40,924 nt of DNA from a virus. Positions 1 to 6,667 of the stretch are shown piece by piece; position 1 is the first letter of the stretch, and the number at the start of each line of letters is the position of its first letter. The notes beneath the pieces were generated by a model. The model was not told the DNA's origin. It made no database searches and saw nothing but the letters and a program-made list of their open reading frames with translations. Position numbers and translations under genes: made by a program. Where the stretch lies: the IMG/VR virus record IMGVR_UViG_3300013126_000079, positions 1-40,924 of that record; one strand, written 5' to 3'.

Positions 1-24
1 AATTCCCTCGAATTCGGGGGAATT
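1..24. repeat. Near-perfect 24-bp palindrome at window edge
   Basis: The 12-base arms aattccctcgaa and ttcgggggaatt pair with one mismatched pair (position 8 with 17). The centre contains an EcoRI-type GAATTC at 10-15. Lying exactly on the window edge, it may be a real hairpin or a by-product of assembly. Confidence 0.5.
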
Positions 25-82
25 AGATTAGTTACATTGTTTTTACTTTCTTTATAGAGGATTTATTGATTTAGTTTAAACC

Positions 83-129
83 CTATAGTTAGCTATAGAG
101 TTTTAACCTTATAGTGGACTATAGAGTTT
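83..129 (+). repeat. Iteron-like TATAG repeats
   Basis: TATAG occurs at 84, 94, 110 and 120, so the spacing is 10, 16 and 10 bases. Within this, the 11-mer CTATAGAGTTT occurs twice, at 93-103 and 119-129. Two pairs one helical turn apart resemble binding sites for an initiator or regulator. AT-rich sequence raises the chance background. Confidence 0.4.
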
Positions 130-402
130 GCATCTTTGGTTGTAATTACAATTGCTAATACTTGCATTAGTTTTTCTTATGCTTTGCTTATTGAGAATGA
201 GAGTCATTTGCAATAAGACTTGATACTTAGTGGATTGTTGGTGCTGAGTGTTTCTCAGTTCTACACCTGATTTCACCAATTTTCAGAAATATTCTCAACG
301 AATAGAATCAGCTCATATGCCCCTATCTCATAATTACCCCCTTTACTTTCTGTATGTTATCTTTATCTATACTACACAATGGCTCTAGAATCAGCTTTCT
401 TA

Positions 403-427
403 TCAAGATAATATAATATTATCTTGA
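403..427. repeat. Perfect inverted repeat, 10-bp arms
   Basis: TCAAGATAAT (403-412) and ATTATCTTGA (418-427) are exact reverse complements around the 5-base centre ataat. It lies in gene-free DNA with no T-tract after it, so it looks more like a protein-binding or origin hairpin than a terminator. Confidence 0.6.
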
Positions 428-686
428 ACAAGGCACTGTATAAGGCTTTTTCTGAGTTAATTTTCTTAAAATGTATATACTGGTAACATCCTTTACCCCA
501 TGACCCCCTATTAAATTTCCACACGTTAGCCCCTCGTTACTCATAAAAAAAACAAAAAACAAAATGTAATATCAAGTAGCAAGTAAAAGCTCAACAAAAC
601 AATAAACAAAATACATTTCTATAGCGATTAAACAAAAGAAAACAACTATTCAGCTATAACTTTCCCTAAAAACAAATCAAATCAAT

Positions 687-923
687 CTAAAGACCTTCTG
701 ACAATGTTCCAGAAAATTTGTTTAAACCAATGCAATTAGTAAAGTCTTCCCAAGAGATGCAGGAGAATTTATTTGATTCATTGATTTCTTGTTTATTTAG
801 TATTACTGCTGCGTATTTGAAGGATTTATCTGGGGCAAAGAGGATTATGTTGTTGCGATTAGAGAGGAATTGGATCATACCCATACCTAAAAGGATTTTT
901 TTAGTTGCAGTAAATTTGTCCAT
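687..923 (-). CDS. Small unknown protein, 78 aa
   Basis: I do not recognise the family. The protein starts basic (MDKFTATKK), has a hydrophobic strand-like stretch around residues 25-42 (NNIILFAPD, YAAVILN) and a polar C-terminus, as in a small alpha/beta fold. It is preferred over the rightward frame at 718-927 because its composition is more protein-like and a TATAAT box sits 9 nt before the ATG. It has no Shine-Dalgarno, so it may be read from a leaderless mRNA. It is the only candidate gene in the first 1.4 kb and points away from the replication gene. Confidence 0.5.
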   Translation of the reverse strand: MDKFTATKKILLGMGMIQFLSNRNNIILFAPDKSFKYAAVILNKQEINESNKFSCISWEDFTNCIGLNKFSGTLSEGL

Positions 924-932
924 GTAAGTGAA

Positions 933-938
933 ATTATA
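933..938 (-). promoter_or_regulatory. -10 box (TATAAT) of the 78-aa gene
   Basis: TATAAT on the minus strand ends 9 nt before the ATG at 923, so transcription would begin 2-3 nt before the start codon. No clear -35. An 11-bp perfect palindrome, TTAACAGTTAA (963-973), lies just upstream and could be an operator. Confidence 0.45.
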
Positions 939-1001
939 ACTGTTTGAATGGTCGAGAATTACTTAACAGTTAAAAAGCTGATTAGAGAGCCATTTTTTAG
1001 G

Positions 1002-1240
1002 TTTTCTGTAATTTCTTGCAATTCCTTCAGGCACTTGCAGGGTCTATAATGTAGACTAGAAGCCATTATTGAGACATTCTCTGCATTTCTGCAACTTTCT
1101 CTTAGTATATATATATATATATATATTATTATTATTTATAAGGAATTTTGCAGAAATGCAGAGAATATCCGAATAAGTAAAGTAGGTAAGGATTATAGAC
1201 TCTGCAAGTCGTTAAAGGAATTGTAAGAAACCGCAGAGAA
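1002..1240. repeat. 239-bp dyad around a (TA)n core, candidate origin or MITE
   Basis: One dyad centred on 1121. Inner arms 1076-1094 and 1148-1166 are perfect 19-bp inverted repeats. Outer arms 1002-1050 and 1192-1240 are 49-bp imperfect inverted repeats sharing the same centre. Between them the two sides are weakly symmetric. The centre, 1105-1126, is an alternating TA tract. The word GCAGAGAAT recurs at 1158 and 1233. There is no coding potential. Its place before the helicase-primase gene favours an origin or a transcription switch. A miniature inverted-repeat transposon remnant is the alternative. Confidence 0.7.
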
Positions 1241-1384
1241 TAGAAAATATTTACACTAAACAGAAAAAACTTAAGAGCTAACTAGCAGGATAAAAAATCG
1301 TTTGAGCTAGAAAGGGGTAATTGCGGTTTTTTAAGATAAAAACAAATTAGATTAGTAGTTTAGTTATTAATTAGTTTATTGTGA

Positions 1385-1390
1385 TATACT
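1385..1390 (+). promoter_or_regulatory. Candidate -10 box of the rightward early operon
   Basis: TATACT lies 20 nt before the ATG at 1411, with TTAGTT-like words 18-19 nt upstream as a poor -35. An ordinary GGAGG ribosome site follows at 1401. Low-stringency call. Confidence 0.3.
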
Positions 1391-1410
1391 ACTAAGTATT
1401 GGAGGATTGA

Positions 1411-1539
1411 ATGAAAAAATCAGGATTAAATCTTCACTTAGAAACCATAGCTAAACTTAAAGAGCATAAGCCTAAAGGTGTTAGTTGGGATTATTTTTTA
1501 TTACAGTTACTTGAAGCTTGGTTGAAGGGAGAAGAGTAA
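1411..1539 (+). CDS. 42-aa ribbon-helix-helix-like protein
   Basis: This short gene begins 6 nt after a strong GGAGG site (1401-1405). The peptide begins MKKSGLNLHLETIAKLKEHK, which fits a beta strand followed by a helix. The second half (SWDYFLLQLLEAWLKGEE) is a second amphipathic helix. This strand-helix-helix order and length fit a small ribbon-helix-helix DNA-binding protein such as a phage repressor or initiator accessory. That is an inference from pattern only. It is the first gene of the rightward unit, between the large dyad and the helicase-primase gene, a fitting place for a regulator. Confidence 0.6.
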   Translation: MKKSGLNLHLETIAKLKEHKPKGVSWDYFLLQLLEAWLKGEE

Positions 1540-1610
1540 ATGGAAGATCAATGCTAGATTTCGCAACATTGAAGAAGCTTTAACAGGTGTGGAAAGCTAA
1601 AGGAAAATAG

Positions 1611-3407
1611 ATGCAAAATGTAACAAATGACCAAGCAGTATTAGGGGCTATACTGCGTGATGGGTCTTACTTTGATGTTATTTATGAGATTTTAAGCAAA
1701 GATTCTTTCTTTGAGTTAGAAAAACATCAAGTTATTTACAGGGCAATGATAAGCCTAGCTTTAGATGAAAAACCAATAGATTTAACTACAGTAGCCGATA
1801 AACTTAAAGAAAAAGATAAAGTAAATTTTATTGGGGGATATTCGTATTTAATTGATTTAATTAATTCAGCTCCAGTATCAGCAAATGGAGCATATTATGC
1901 AGAGCTAGTACAAGAGGATTACGCTAAAAGAAAGGCAAAACTTGCAGCTACAGAAATAACTAAATCCAATGACCTAGAAGCCATAACATCTAAAGCAGAA
2001 GAGATACTTGAATTATCAGAGCTAAACAACGAGAAATTCCGCCCCGATTTTAAAAAAATATTTGAATCATACGAAGCGAAAAAGTTAAATGTTTCTGATG
2101 TTACTCCACGTACCTTATTTCGCTTTTTAAAAGCCGTAGCAACAAGCACGTATAGCAATTTTCCCATTGAAGCTACATTTACCCATTTTCTTTCCATCGT
2201 AGCAGGATTAGCTGGCTCGCATTTTCATTTATTACATAACGGTAAAAAAGTTAAAGTTATACTTTCCTCTATCGTTAATATGGATTCTTCCGTGGGAAAA
2301 TCTGAAAACCTAACAGCACTAAGGCAACCCTTAACCGATAAACAAGAAGAATATAATATTCGCTTTAAAGAGCAAATGAAAGCCTATCAAAAAAAACTTT
2401 CTCTGTGTAAAAAAACAAATATAGAGATAGACGAGGACGAGCCTAAACAACAAACCCTAATTCTTACCGATGGGAAGCCAGAAGTTTTAATTAAATTGCT
2501 TTCTGCTAATCCAGATGGCTTACTTTGGGTTAGAGATGAAATTAGTGCAGTCTTTTCAGGATTAGGAGAACATAAAAGAGGGCAAGGCTCAGATAAAGAC
2601 AGTTTACTTGAATTGCTATCAGGAGAAAGCGTATCTAAATACACTATAGCTAGAGGGAACGAATATGCACACAATCCCCGTTTATCTCTAACTGGAACAA
2701 TTCAACCTGCCAAAATGGATGAATGGCTTAAAAAATTATCAGTTGATGATGGATTTTGGGGAAGATTTATATATTTTACTGAGAAAAATAATTACACTGT
2801 TTTAACTAATCCATCTGAAAAGGTGTTTATTGATTATGACATTGTTAAAGGCTTTTATGATGCGATTATCGAAGAAAAACAAAATCAAACACCAGTAGAT
2901 TTTTATTTTGAAGATACAGAACAGATTTGGGATATATCTATGTTCCTAAATGAAGAAAAGAACGAAGCACCAGCTCAAATTAAAAGCTATATTGGGAAAT
3001 GCTTTAACTTCTTTCAGCGTATTGCGGTAGTTTTACATTTGGTTAATTGCTATTATTCAGGCAAATCATTGCAAACTAAAATGATTTCTAGTAATACAGT
3101 ATCAGATGCTTTTTTAGTTACTGCTTTTTATATCGCTCAAGCTAAAAATCTTTTTATTAGTGCAGAGGAAACCCCAAAAGAAAAGCTAATTAAAGCTATC
3201 CTTGCTGTTCCGTTAGAAGCAAGAAATATAGACAAGCTAAACACTACCATTTGGCGAAAACATGATGAAGGACTAATCTTTAAAGACCAAAAGAAAAAAG
3301 CCGAAAAGTTACGCAAATTATTTATTGAAATGGAAGAAGCAGGACTCGGCACAATTAAAAAACTTTCAGAAAAAAATTGGCAATTTGTTTTAAAAGGAGA
3401 AGAATAA
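1611..3407 (+). CDS. DnaB-N / DUF3987 replicative helicase-primase
   Basis: The likely replication ATPase of the phage. Residues 1-105 look like a DnaB helicase N-terminal domain (opening NDQAVLGAILRDGSYFDVI). The rest fits DUF3987, a P-loop ATPase family of primase-helicase-like proteins common on phages and mobile elements. The P-loop is at residues 222-231 (VNMDSSVGKS). An acidic Walker-B-like segment, LLWVRDEIS, is at 304-312, a sensor-like LTGTIQPAKM near 356, and the family's DDGFWGRF segment shortly after. A zinc-ribbon primase domain is not visible. The start has AAAGGAAA 5-10 nt upstream. The stop overlaps the next ATG by one base. It sits directly after the candidate origin. Confidence 0.75.
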   Translation: MQNVTNDQAVLGAILRDGSYFDVIYEILSKDSFFELEKHQVIYRAMISLALDEKPIDLTTVADKLKEKDKVNFIGGYSYLIDLINSAPVSANGAYYAELVQEDYAKRKAKLAATEITKSNDLEAITSKAEEILELSELNNEKFRPDFKKIFESYEAKKLNVSDVTPRTLFRFLKAVATSTYSNFPIEATFTHFLSIVAGLAGSHFHLLHNGKKVKVILSSIVNMDSSVGKSENLTALRQPLTDKQEEYNIRFKEQMKAYQKKLSLCKKTNIEIDEDEPKQQTLILTDGKPEVLIKLLSANPDGLLWVRDEISAVFSGLGEHKRGQGSDKDSLLELLSGESVSKYTIARGNEYAHNPRLSLTGTIQPAKMDEWLKKLSVDDGFWGRFIYFTEKNNYTVLTNPSEKVFIDYDIVKGFYDAIIEEKQNQTPVDFYFEDTEQIWDISMFLNEEKNEAPAQIKSYIGKCFNFFQRIAVVLHLVNCYYSGKSLQTKMISSNTVSDAFLVTAFYIAQAKNLFISAEETPKEKLIKAILAVPLEARNIDKLNTTIWRKHDEGLIFKDQKKKAEKLRKLFIEMEEAGLGTIKKLSEKNWQFVLKGEE

Positions 3408-3550
3408 TGGAATGGGATCACGAAAAAATACAGTTATTTTTAAAAACATTCATAGTATCAATGGCAGTGTATTTTCTGCTTAATGAAACTTATGCTTTTG
3501 CTTGCTCAACAATGAGTTTAGCTTGGTATATCTTAACAGAAGAGGAATAA
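3407..3550 (+). CDS. 47-aa single-span membrane protein
   Basis: The ATG shares its A with the preceding stop codon and has AGGAGA 7-12 nt upstream; the next gene starts right after its stop, so it is embedded in the operon. The peptide has a charged N-terminus (MEWDHEKIQ), one hydrophobic stretch at about residues 11-25 (LFLKTFIVSMAVYFLL) and a second mildly hydrophobic part ending in LTEEE. Function unknown. A superinfection-exclusion or membrane-anchoring role would be guesswork. Confidence 0.6.
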   Translation: MEWDHEKIQLFLKTFIVSMAVYFLLNETYAFACSTMSLAWYILTEEE

Positions 3551-3901
3551 ATGGAAGAAACAATACTTGAAAAAATGGAAAAACTGGAAGCTCAACAAAA
3601 AGCAAAACAAGAAAAAGAATTTATCGAAATGTGGAAAGGCTACAATATCGAAGATGCTTTATTGACGTTTGCTAAATTAGCATTTTTTGAAATGAAACAT
3701 GCAAGAGTAGACGGAGATAGCGAAAGACATCACACATTATTAGTCGGCTATATTGAATTACTAGAAAGCTTATTAGAAAAAGATATAAACGGGGTAAGAT
3801 CGATTTCCCAAGATCCTACAAAAATGAGTGAGATATGGAGTAAGTTTACAAAGAAAGGATTAACTCTTGAGAAAATAAAGGAACTTAAGGAACTTTTTTA
3901 A
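3551..3901 (+). CDS. Unknown helical early protein, 116 aa
   Basis: Not a family I recognise. The first 30 residues are a charged amphipathic helix rich in Glu and Lys (MEETILEKMEKLEAQQKAKQ). The centre holds an ALLTFAKLAFFEMKHARVDGD segment and the C-terminus is basic-acidic helical. It starts directly after the preceding stop and is followed without a gap by the next gene, so it is translationally coupled within the early operon. No membrane span or catalytic motif is visible. Confidence 0.65.
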   Translation: MEETILEKMEKLEAQQKAKQEKEFIEMWKGYNIEDALLTFAKLAFFEMKHARVDGDSERHHTLLVGYIELLESLLEKDINGVRSISQDPTKMSEIWSKFTKKGLTLEKIKELKELF

Positions 3902-4132
3902 ATGTCAAAACTACAACAAATTAAACAAAGGCTTAAAGACTGGAAAGCACGCTTTGACCAAGAGCGACAAGAATTAGTATTAATCTCTATGGATTTGACT
4001 CGAGTCTTAACACAAGAGAATATTGATAATTTTATGCTTAAAACCCAAGCTAAACATTACTGGCTTGACTCCGTAGATAGAAAGTTTAAGATATTGGATG
4101 AAGAGATTGAGAAGGAGCTGAAAGATGAGTGA
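3902..4132 (+). CDS. Unknown helical early protein, 76 aa
   Basis: A small, highly charged, probably all-helical protein (MSKLQQIKQRLKDWKARFDQ at the start, EEIEKELKDE at the end). The ATG follows the previous stop immediately and its own end overlaps the next gene by 8 bases. No known domain is evident. Its place among short early genes suggests an accessory of replication or host takeover, but the sequence does not show which. Confidence 0.6.
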   Translation: MSKLQQIKQRLKDWKARFDQERQELVLISMDLTRVLTQENIDNFMLKTQAKHYWLDSVDRKFKILDEEIEKELKDE

Positions 4133-4406
4133 AAAAATTACAGTTGCAGAATTTAAAAGTGATACAAAACATATACAGTTATTGCAAGAAATCAAAGAAT
4201 TGGACGAAATTTTCTTTATGCAAATTCATGAAGTAGAAGTTAAATATCCAGAAACTTATGCAGATGAAACTAAAAGAGGAGTAATTATTGAAAGCCGAGC
4301 ATTTGGCTGTAAGCACCCACACGTTAGTGTTGATGGGTATGATGGCAGTGCCGAACTTACTGCTAAAAGACATTTTGTTGAATGGGTTAAAAAATCATTA
4401 GATTAG
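4125..4406 (+). CDS. Unknown early protein, 93 aa
   Basis: An acidic small protein with a helical first half (residues 5-40) and a second half that looks beta-rich (GVIIESRAFGCKHPHVSVDG). One Cys and several His lie close together (CKHPH), but there is no complete metal site. The start is preceded by GGAGCTGA 5-12 nt upstream and overlaps the preceding gene. Family unknown. Confidence 0.6.
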   Translation: MSEKITVAEFKSDTKHIQLLQEIKELDEIFFMQIHEVEVKYPETYADETKRGVIIESRAFGCKHPHVSVDGYDGSAELTAKRHFVEWVKKSLD

Positions 4407-4428
4407 GAGATCGGAAAGGAGCTGAAAA

Positions 4429-4656
4429 ATGACAAATGAACAAGACGAAAAATGGATAATCCCATTCTGCATTAAAGAACTTGAAAAACTTAATAAAGCG
4501 CTAGAAGAAGAGTATGCACCTAGTGAGATACAAGGAATACCCTATCAAGAGGTTATTTATAGACTTACGATAGAAATGCGGAAACAAAATCAAGTTTTAA
4601 TGATGGCTTTAAAAGCATTGGAGCTTAAAAATGAAAGTAAGAATAACGAGAGTTAG
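4429..4656 (+). CDS. Unknown early protein, 75 aa
   Basis: A helical, acidic protein without a recognisable domain. The start follows a good AAAGGAGCTGA site, almost the same leader as that of the gene at 4125. The 3' end overlaps the next gene by 26 bases in another frame. Part of the closely packed early operon. Function unknown. Confidence 0.6.
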   Translation: MTNEQDEKWIIPFCIKELEKLNKALEEEYAPSEIQGIPYQEVIYRLTIEMRKQNQVLMMALKALELKNESKNNES

Positions 4657-4900
4657 TGGATTACAACAATTTTGCGAAATTAAAGAACGCCACTTTGCTA
4701 GATATGTTACTGCACTTTTTGAGCAGCAAATTGAGGCTGATACAGAAAATATATTTCACGGTGGTAATTTTGATTTGATTAAAAGGCTTGAGTTAATTGA
4801 TTGCTGTGGGGTAGTGGTAGACATGGTTAGTTGGTGGTGGAGTGATTACAAAATGAAACCTCCTATTCCTAAATACGAAAGAATAATACAGTTAATATGA
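4631..4900 (+). CDS. Unknown early protein, 89 aa
   Basis: Begins inside the preceding gene with GGAG 8 nt before the ATG. The protein has a basic start (MKVRITRVSG), an aromatic-rich centre (VSWWWSDY near residues 66-73) and two adjacent Cys (DCCGVV). No family recognised. The stop overlaps the next ATG (ATGA). Confidence 0.6.
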   Translation: MKVRITRVSGLQQFCEIKERHFARYVTALFEQQIEADTENIFHGGNFDLIKRLELIDCCGVVVDMVSWWWSDYKMKPPIPKYERIIQLI

Positions 4901-5007
4901 ACAAAGAAATTAAAGAGTTTTTAGAGATTCTACTAACGCAAAACAATGCAATAATATCTAAATTAGGGGAATTAGTAAAGCTATTGAAGGAGAAAGGTAA
5001 TGTTTGA
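4897..5007 (+). CDS. 36-aa helical miniprotein
   Basis: Starts in an ATGA overlap with the gene before and ends inside the next gene, so it is bracketed by coupled genes on both sides. The peptide, from MNKEIKEFLEILL to KLLKEKGNV, is one amphipathic helix with Leu/Ile heptad spacing. It may be a small coiled-coil partner. Otherwise nothing can be said about its job. Confidence 0.5.
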   Translation: MNKEIKEFLEILLTQNNAIISKLGELVKLLKEKGNV

Positions 5008-5434
5008 ATTTTTTACAAAAAGATGGGTAAGCAGAAAAGAGTACGATGATCGAGTCCAAAAGTTCCATGATTTTATTAAGCAACAAGAAAAATCTTTTGA
5101 GCAACAAATATCTATACTAGAGGGTGACCATGACAGGCGAATGAATGAGTATATTAACTTTCATGAACAGGAAATGAATAACGAGTACGAGAACGGGGAT
5201 CGGCTTAAAGGAGAGTTGGATGAAGCACTAGCAAACCTTAAAATAGTGGTAAAAAAAGAATTAGAAGCAAATCTAGCGCTTAAAGAATTAATAGAAACAA
5301 ATCTTCATCTTGACAAAGTGCAAAAGATATTATTTGAAGAAATAGAAGATTTAGGGAAAAAATTAACAGCAGAAAAAGGGAAAAATACTAAATTAAGAAA
5401 CAAATTAAAAAAGGAGAAAGAGAATGCCATTTAA
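5000..5434 (+). CDS. Coiled-coil protein, 144 aa
   Basis: Almost the entire length is predicted coiled coil with dense Glu/Lys heptads (about residues 20-140). A short hydrophobic/aromatic N-terminus (MFEFFTKRW) precedes it. It has an AAGGAGAAAGG ribosome site and overlaps both neighbours. It could be a structural adaptor or a scaffold-like factor. No specific family recognised. Confidence 0.6.
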   Translation: MFEFFTKRWVSRKEYDDRVQKFHDFIKQQEKSFEQQISILEGDHDRRMNEYINFHEQEMNNEYENGDRLKGELDEALANLKIVVKKELEANLALKELIETNLHLDKVQKILFEEIEDLGKKLTAEKGKNTKLRNKLKKEKENAI

Positions 5435-5792
5435 TAATTTCTACGATTTAGATAAAGGTGATCTTAATAAAGCTTCTGAAAAAAATACAGAGCATAGATT
5501 AGGACGTTTTATTTATAGAAGAATCGATAATACTAATGGTACGATTATTGCTAACCAAGATCATTTTATCGAATTTCACAATCTTTCAGGAAGTAGAACT
5601 TTAAATTTACCTGACTTAGCAACAGTGCCAGTAGGGCAAACATATATAGTAATGAAAGATGGCTCAGGAAACACAATTACACTTGACCCATTTAGCAGTC
5701 AAACTATTAATGGCAGTGCAACATATTCACTTACTGGCTCTTACGCTTCAATTAGTGTAATAGCAACCCCAACGGAATGGCATACATGGTAG
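5424..5792 (+). CDS. Beta-rich virion-type protein, 122 aa
   Basis: Residues 45-120 (LNLPDLATVPVGQTYIVMKD, then GNTITLDP, then SVIATPTEWHTW) resemble the small beta domains found at the ends of phage tail fibres and decoration proteins. The C-terminal domain of the tail protein at 24376 has the same layout (ILPATPTVGMRVGIVD, then GTNAITV). Its location is odd, in the early operon directly before the small terminase gene and far from the other fibre genes. It has an AAAGGAGAAAGAG site and overlaps both neighbours. A role as head fibre, decoration protein or adhesin is plausible but unproven. Confidence 0.6.
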   Translation: MPFNNFYDLDKGDLNKASEKNTEHRLGRFIYRRIDNTNGTIIANQDHFIEFHNLSGSRTLNLPDLATVPVGQTYIVMKDGSGNTITLDPFSSQTINGSATYSLTGSYASISVIATPTEWHTW

Positions 5793-6667
5793 CACCTAAA
5801 CGACCGATTCCTGAAACAATCCCTCTTTATGACACAGAGTACATACCAGCTCAATTAATTCAAGATTTTTGGAAGGTTTTTGTAGACTTTAAATTTGACC
5901 CAAATCGAAATACACAAATGAGACCATCAGGAGATGATGCAGTTGCACTTTATAAAAGAAGATTAAAAGATTTAAAACACGATAAACTAACCGCAGAAGT
6001 CTTAAGAAATATAATGACAAGGTATGGATTTCTTGAAAGAATAAGAGTTGGAGAACAAACCTATCTTAAGAAATTTAAAAAACTTAACGAAATAAGAGAA
6101 GCACAGCGAAAAAGCGTAGCCGAATACAAGCGAGATGTTGGAGATGATATTTATTCACAAGCAGTAAAAGCTATGTGTCAAGGTTACGGTTATCAATCTA
6201 TTGCTAAAAGATTAAATATCTCAGAGAATACAATTAAAGCTATATACTACTCTAAACCCGTTCAAGATTTAATGAAGGGTATAAAAGAAAAGGCAATTAA
6301 GAAAACAGAAGCAGAGATAATAGAGGAACTTATGGAAGAAAACAAACAAATTAAAGAACAATACACAAAGCTAATTCCTAAACTTACTCAAACAGTGGAA
6401 GACCTGCAAAACAAAGTGCAAAAATACATAGATGACCCAGAGGCTTACGATATCCCACACGAAACAATATTTAAAGAAAGCTTAAAAATACTAAAAATGT
6501 ATGGTGAAATGACCGATCAATTAACTCCAAAGAAAGAAGAGAAGAAAGGCGGGCAAGAAGAAGCGTACAAGCTTATTATTGAAATGTCTCAGACGAATCA
6601 ATTTCCTAATGCTCAAGCTGAAAAGCTATTAGAAGATAAATACCAACCACCGAAACTACTCGAATGA
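5777..6667 (+). CDS. Terminase small subunit
   Basis: Called from its position directly before the large terminase (4-base overlap) and from a helix-turn-helix at about residues 135-155 (YGYQSIAKRLNISENTIKAI), the DNA-recognition element of small terminases. Residues 170-225 are a coiled-coil oligomerisation segment. The Glu/Lys-rich tail (KKEEKKGGQEEAY) resembles the region that contacts the large subunit. At 296 residues it is longer than most small terminases. Starts at 5777 and 5786 (MVAPKRP) are both possible; neither has a good ribosome site, perhaps because translation is coupled to the preceding gene. Confidence 0.7.
   Translation: MAYMVAPKRPIPETIPLYDTEYIPAQLIQDFWKVFVDFKFDPNRNTQMRPSGDDAVALYKRRLKDLKHDKLTAEVLRNIMTRYGFLERIRVGEQTYLKKFKKLNEIREAQRKSVAEYKRDVGDDIYSQAVKAMCQGYGYQSIAKRLNISENTIKAIYYSKPVQDLMKGIKEKAIKKTEAEIIEELMEENKQIKEQYTKLIPKLTQTVEDLQNKVQKYIDDPEAYDIPHETIFKESLKILKMYGEMTDQLTPKKEEKKGGQEEAYKLIIEMSQTNQFPNAQAEKLLEDKYQPPKLLE

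Larger units (their letters stand above)
1..686. other. Gene-free control region, candidate origin part 1
   Basis: I see no convincing gene here. It holds a near-palindrome at 1-24, four TATAG words at 84-124, a small hairpin with CTGAG/CTCAG arms at 244-258 and a perfect 10-bp-arm palindrome at 403-427. From about 541 to 690 the plus strand is strongly A+C-rich with very few G. Such a mixture ahead of a replication gene (1611) fits a replication origin or a divergent control region. That role is inference. Confidence 0.5.
924..1410. other. Gene-free control region, candidate origin part 2
   Basis: Between the leftward 78-aa gene and the rightward operon. It contains the TTAACAGTTAA palindrome (963-973), the 239-bp dyad with a TA core (1002-1240), a short CTAGC/GCTAG inverted repeat (about 1280-1314) and candidate promoters to both sides. 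No gene was seen. Confidence 0.5.

Noticed and set aside
718-927. Rightward 69-aa frame
   Set aside because: Opposite strand to the 78-aa frame, which has a -10 box and better composition; this one has no ribosome site.
1105-1126. TA tract as a simple microsatellite
   Set aside because: It sits exactly in the centre of a symmetric 239-bp dyad, so it is better read as part of that structure.
1002-1240. Dyad as a transcription terminator
   Set aside because: Loop and arms are far too long and no T-run follows; no gene ends there.
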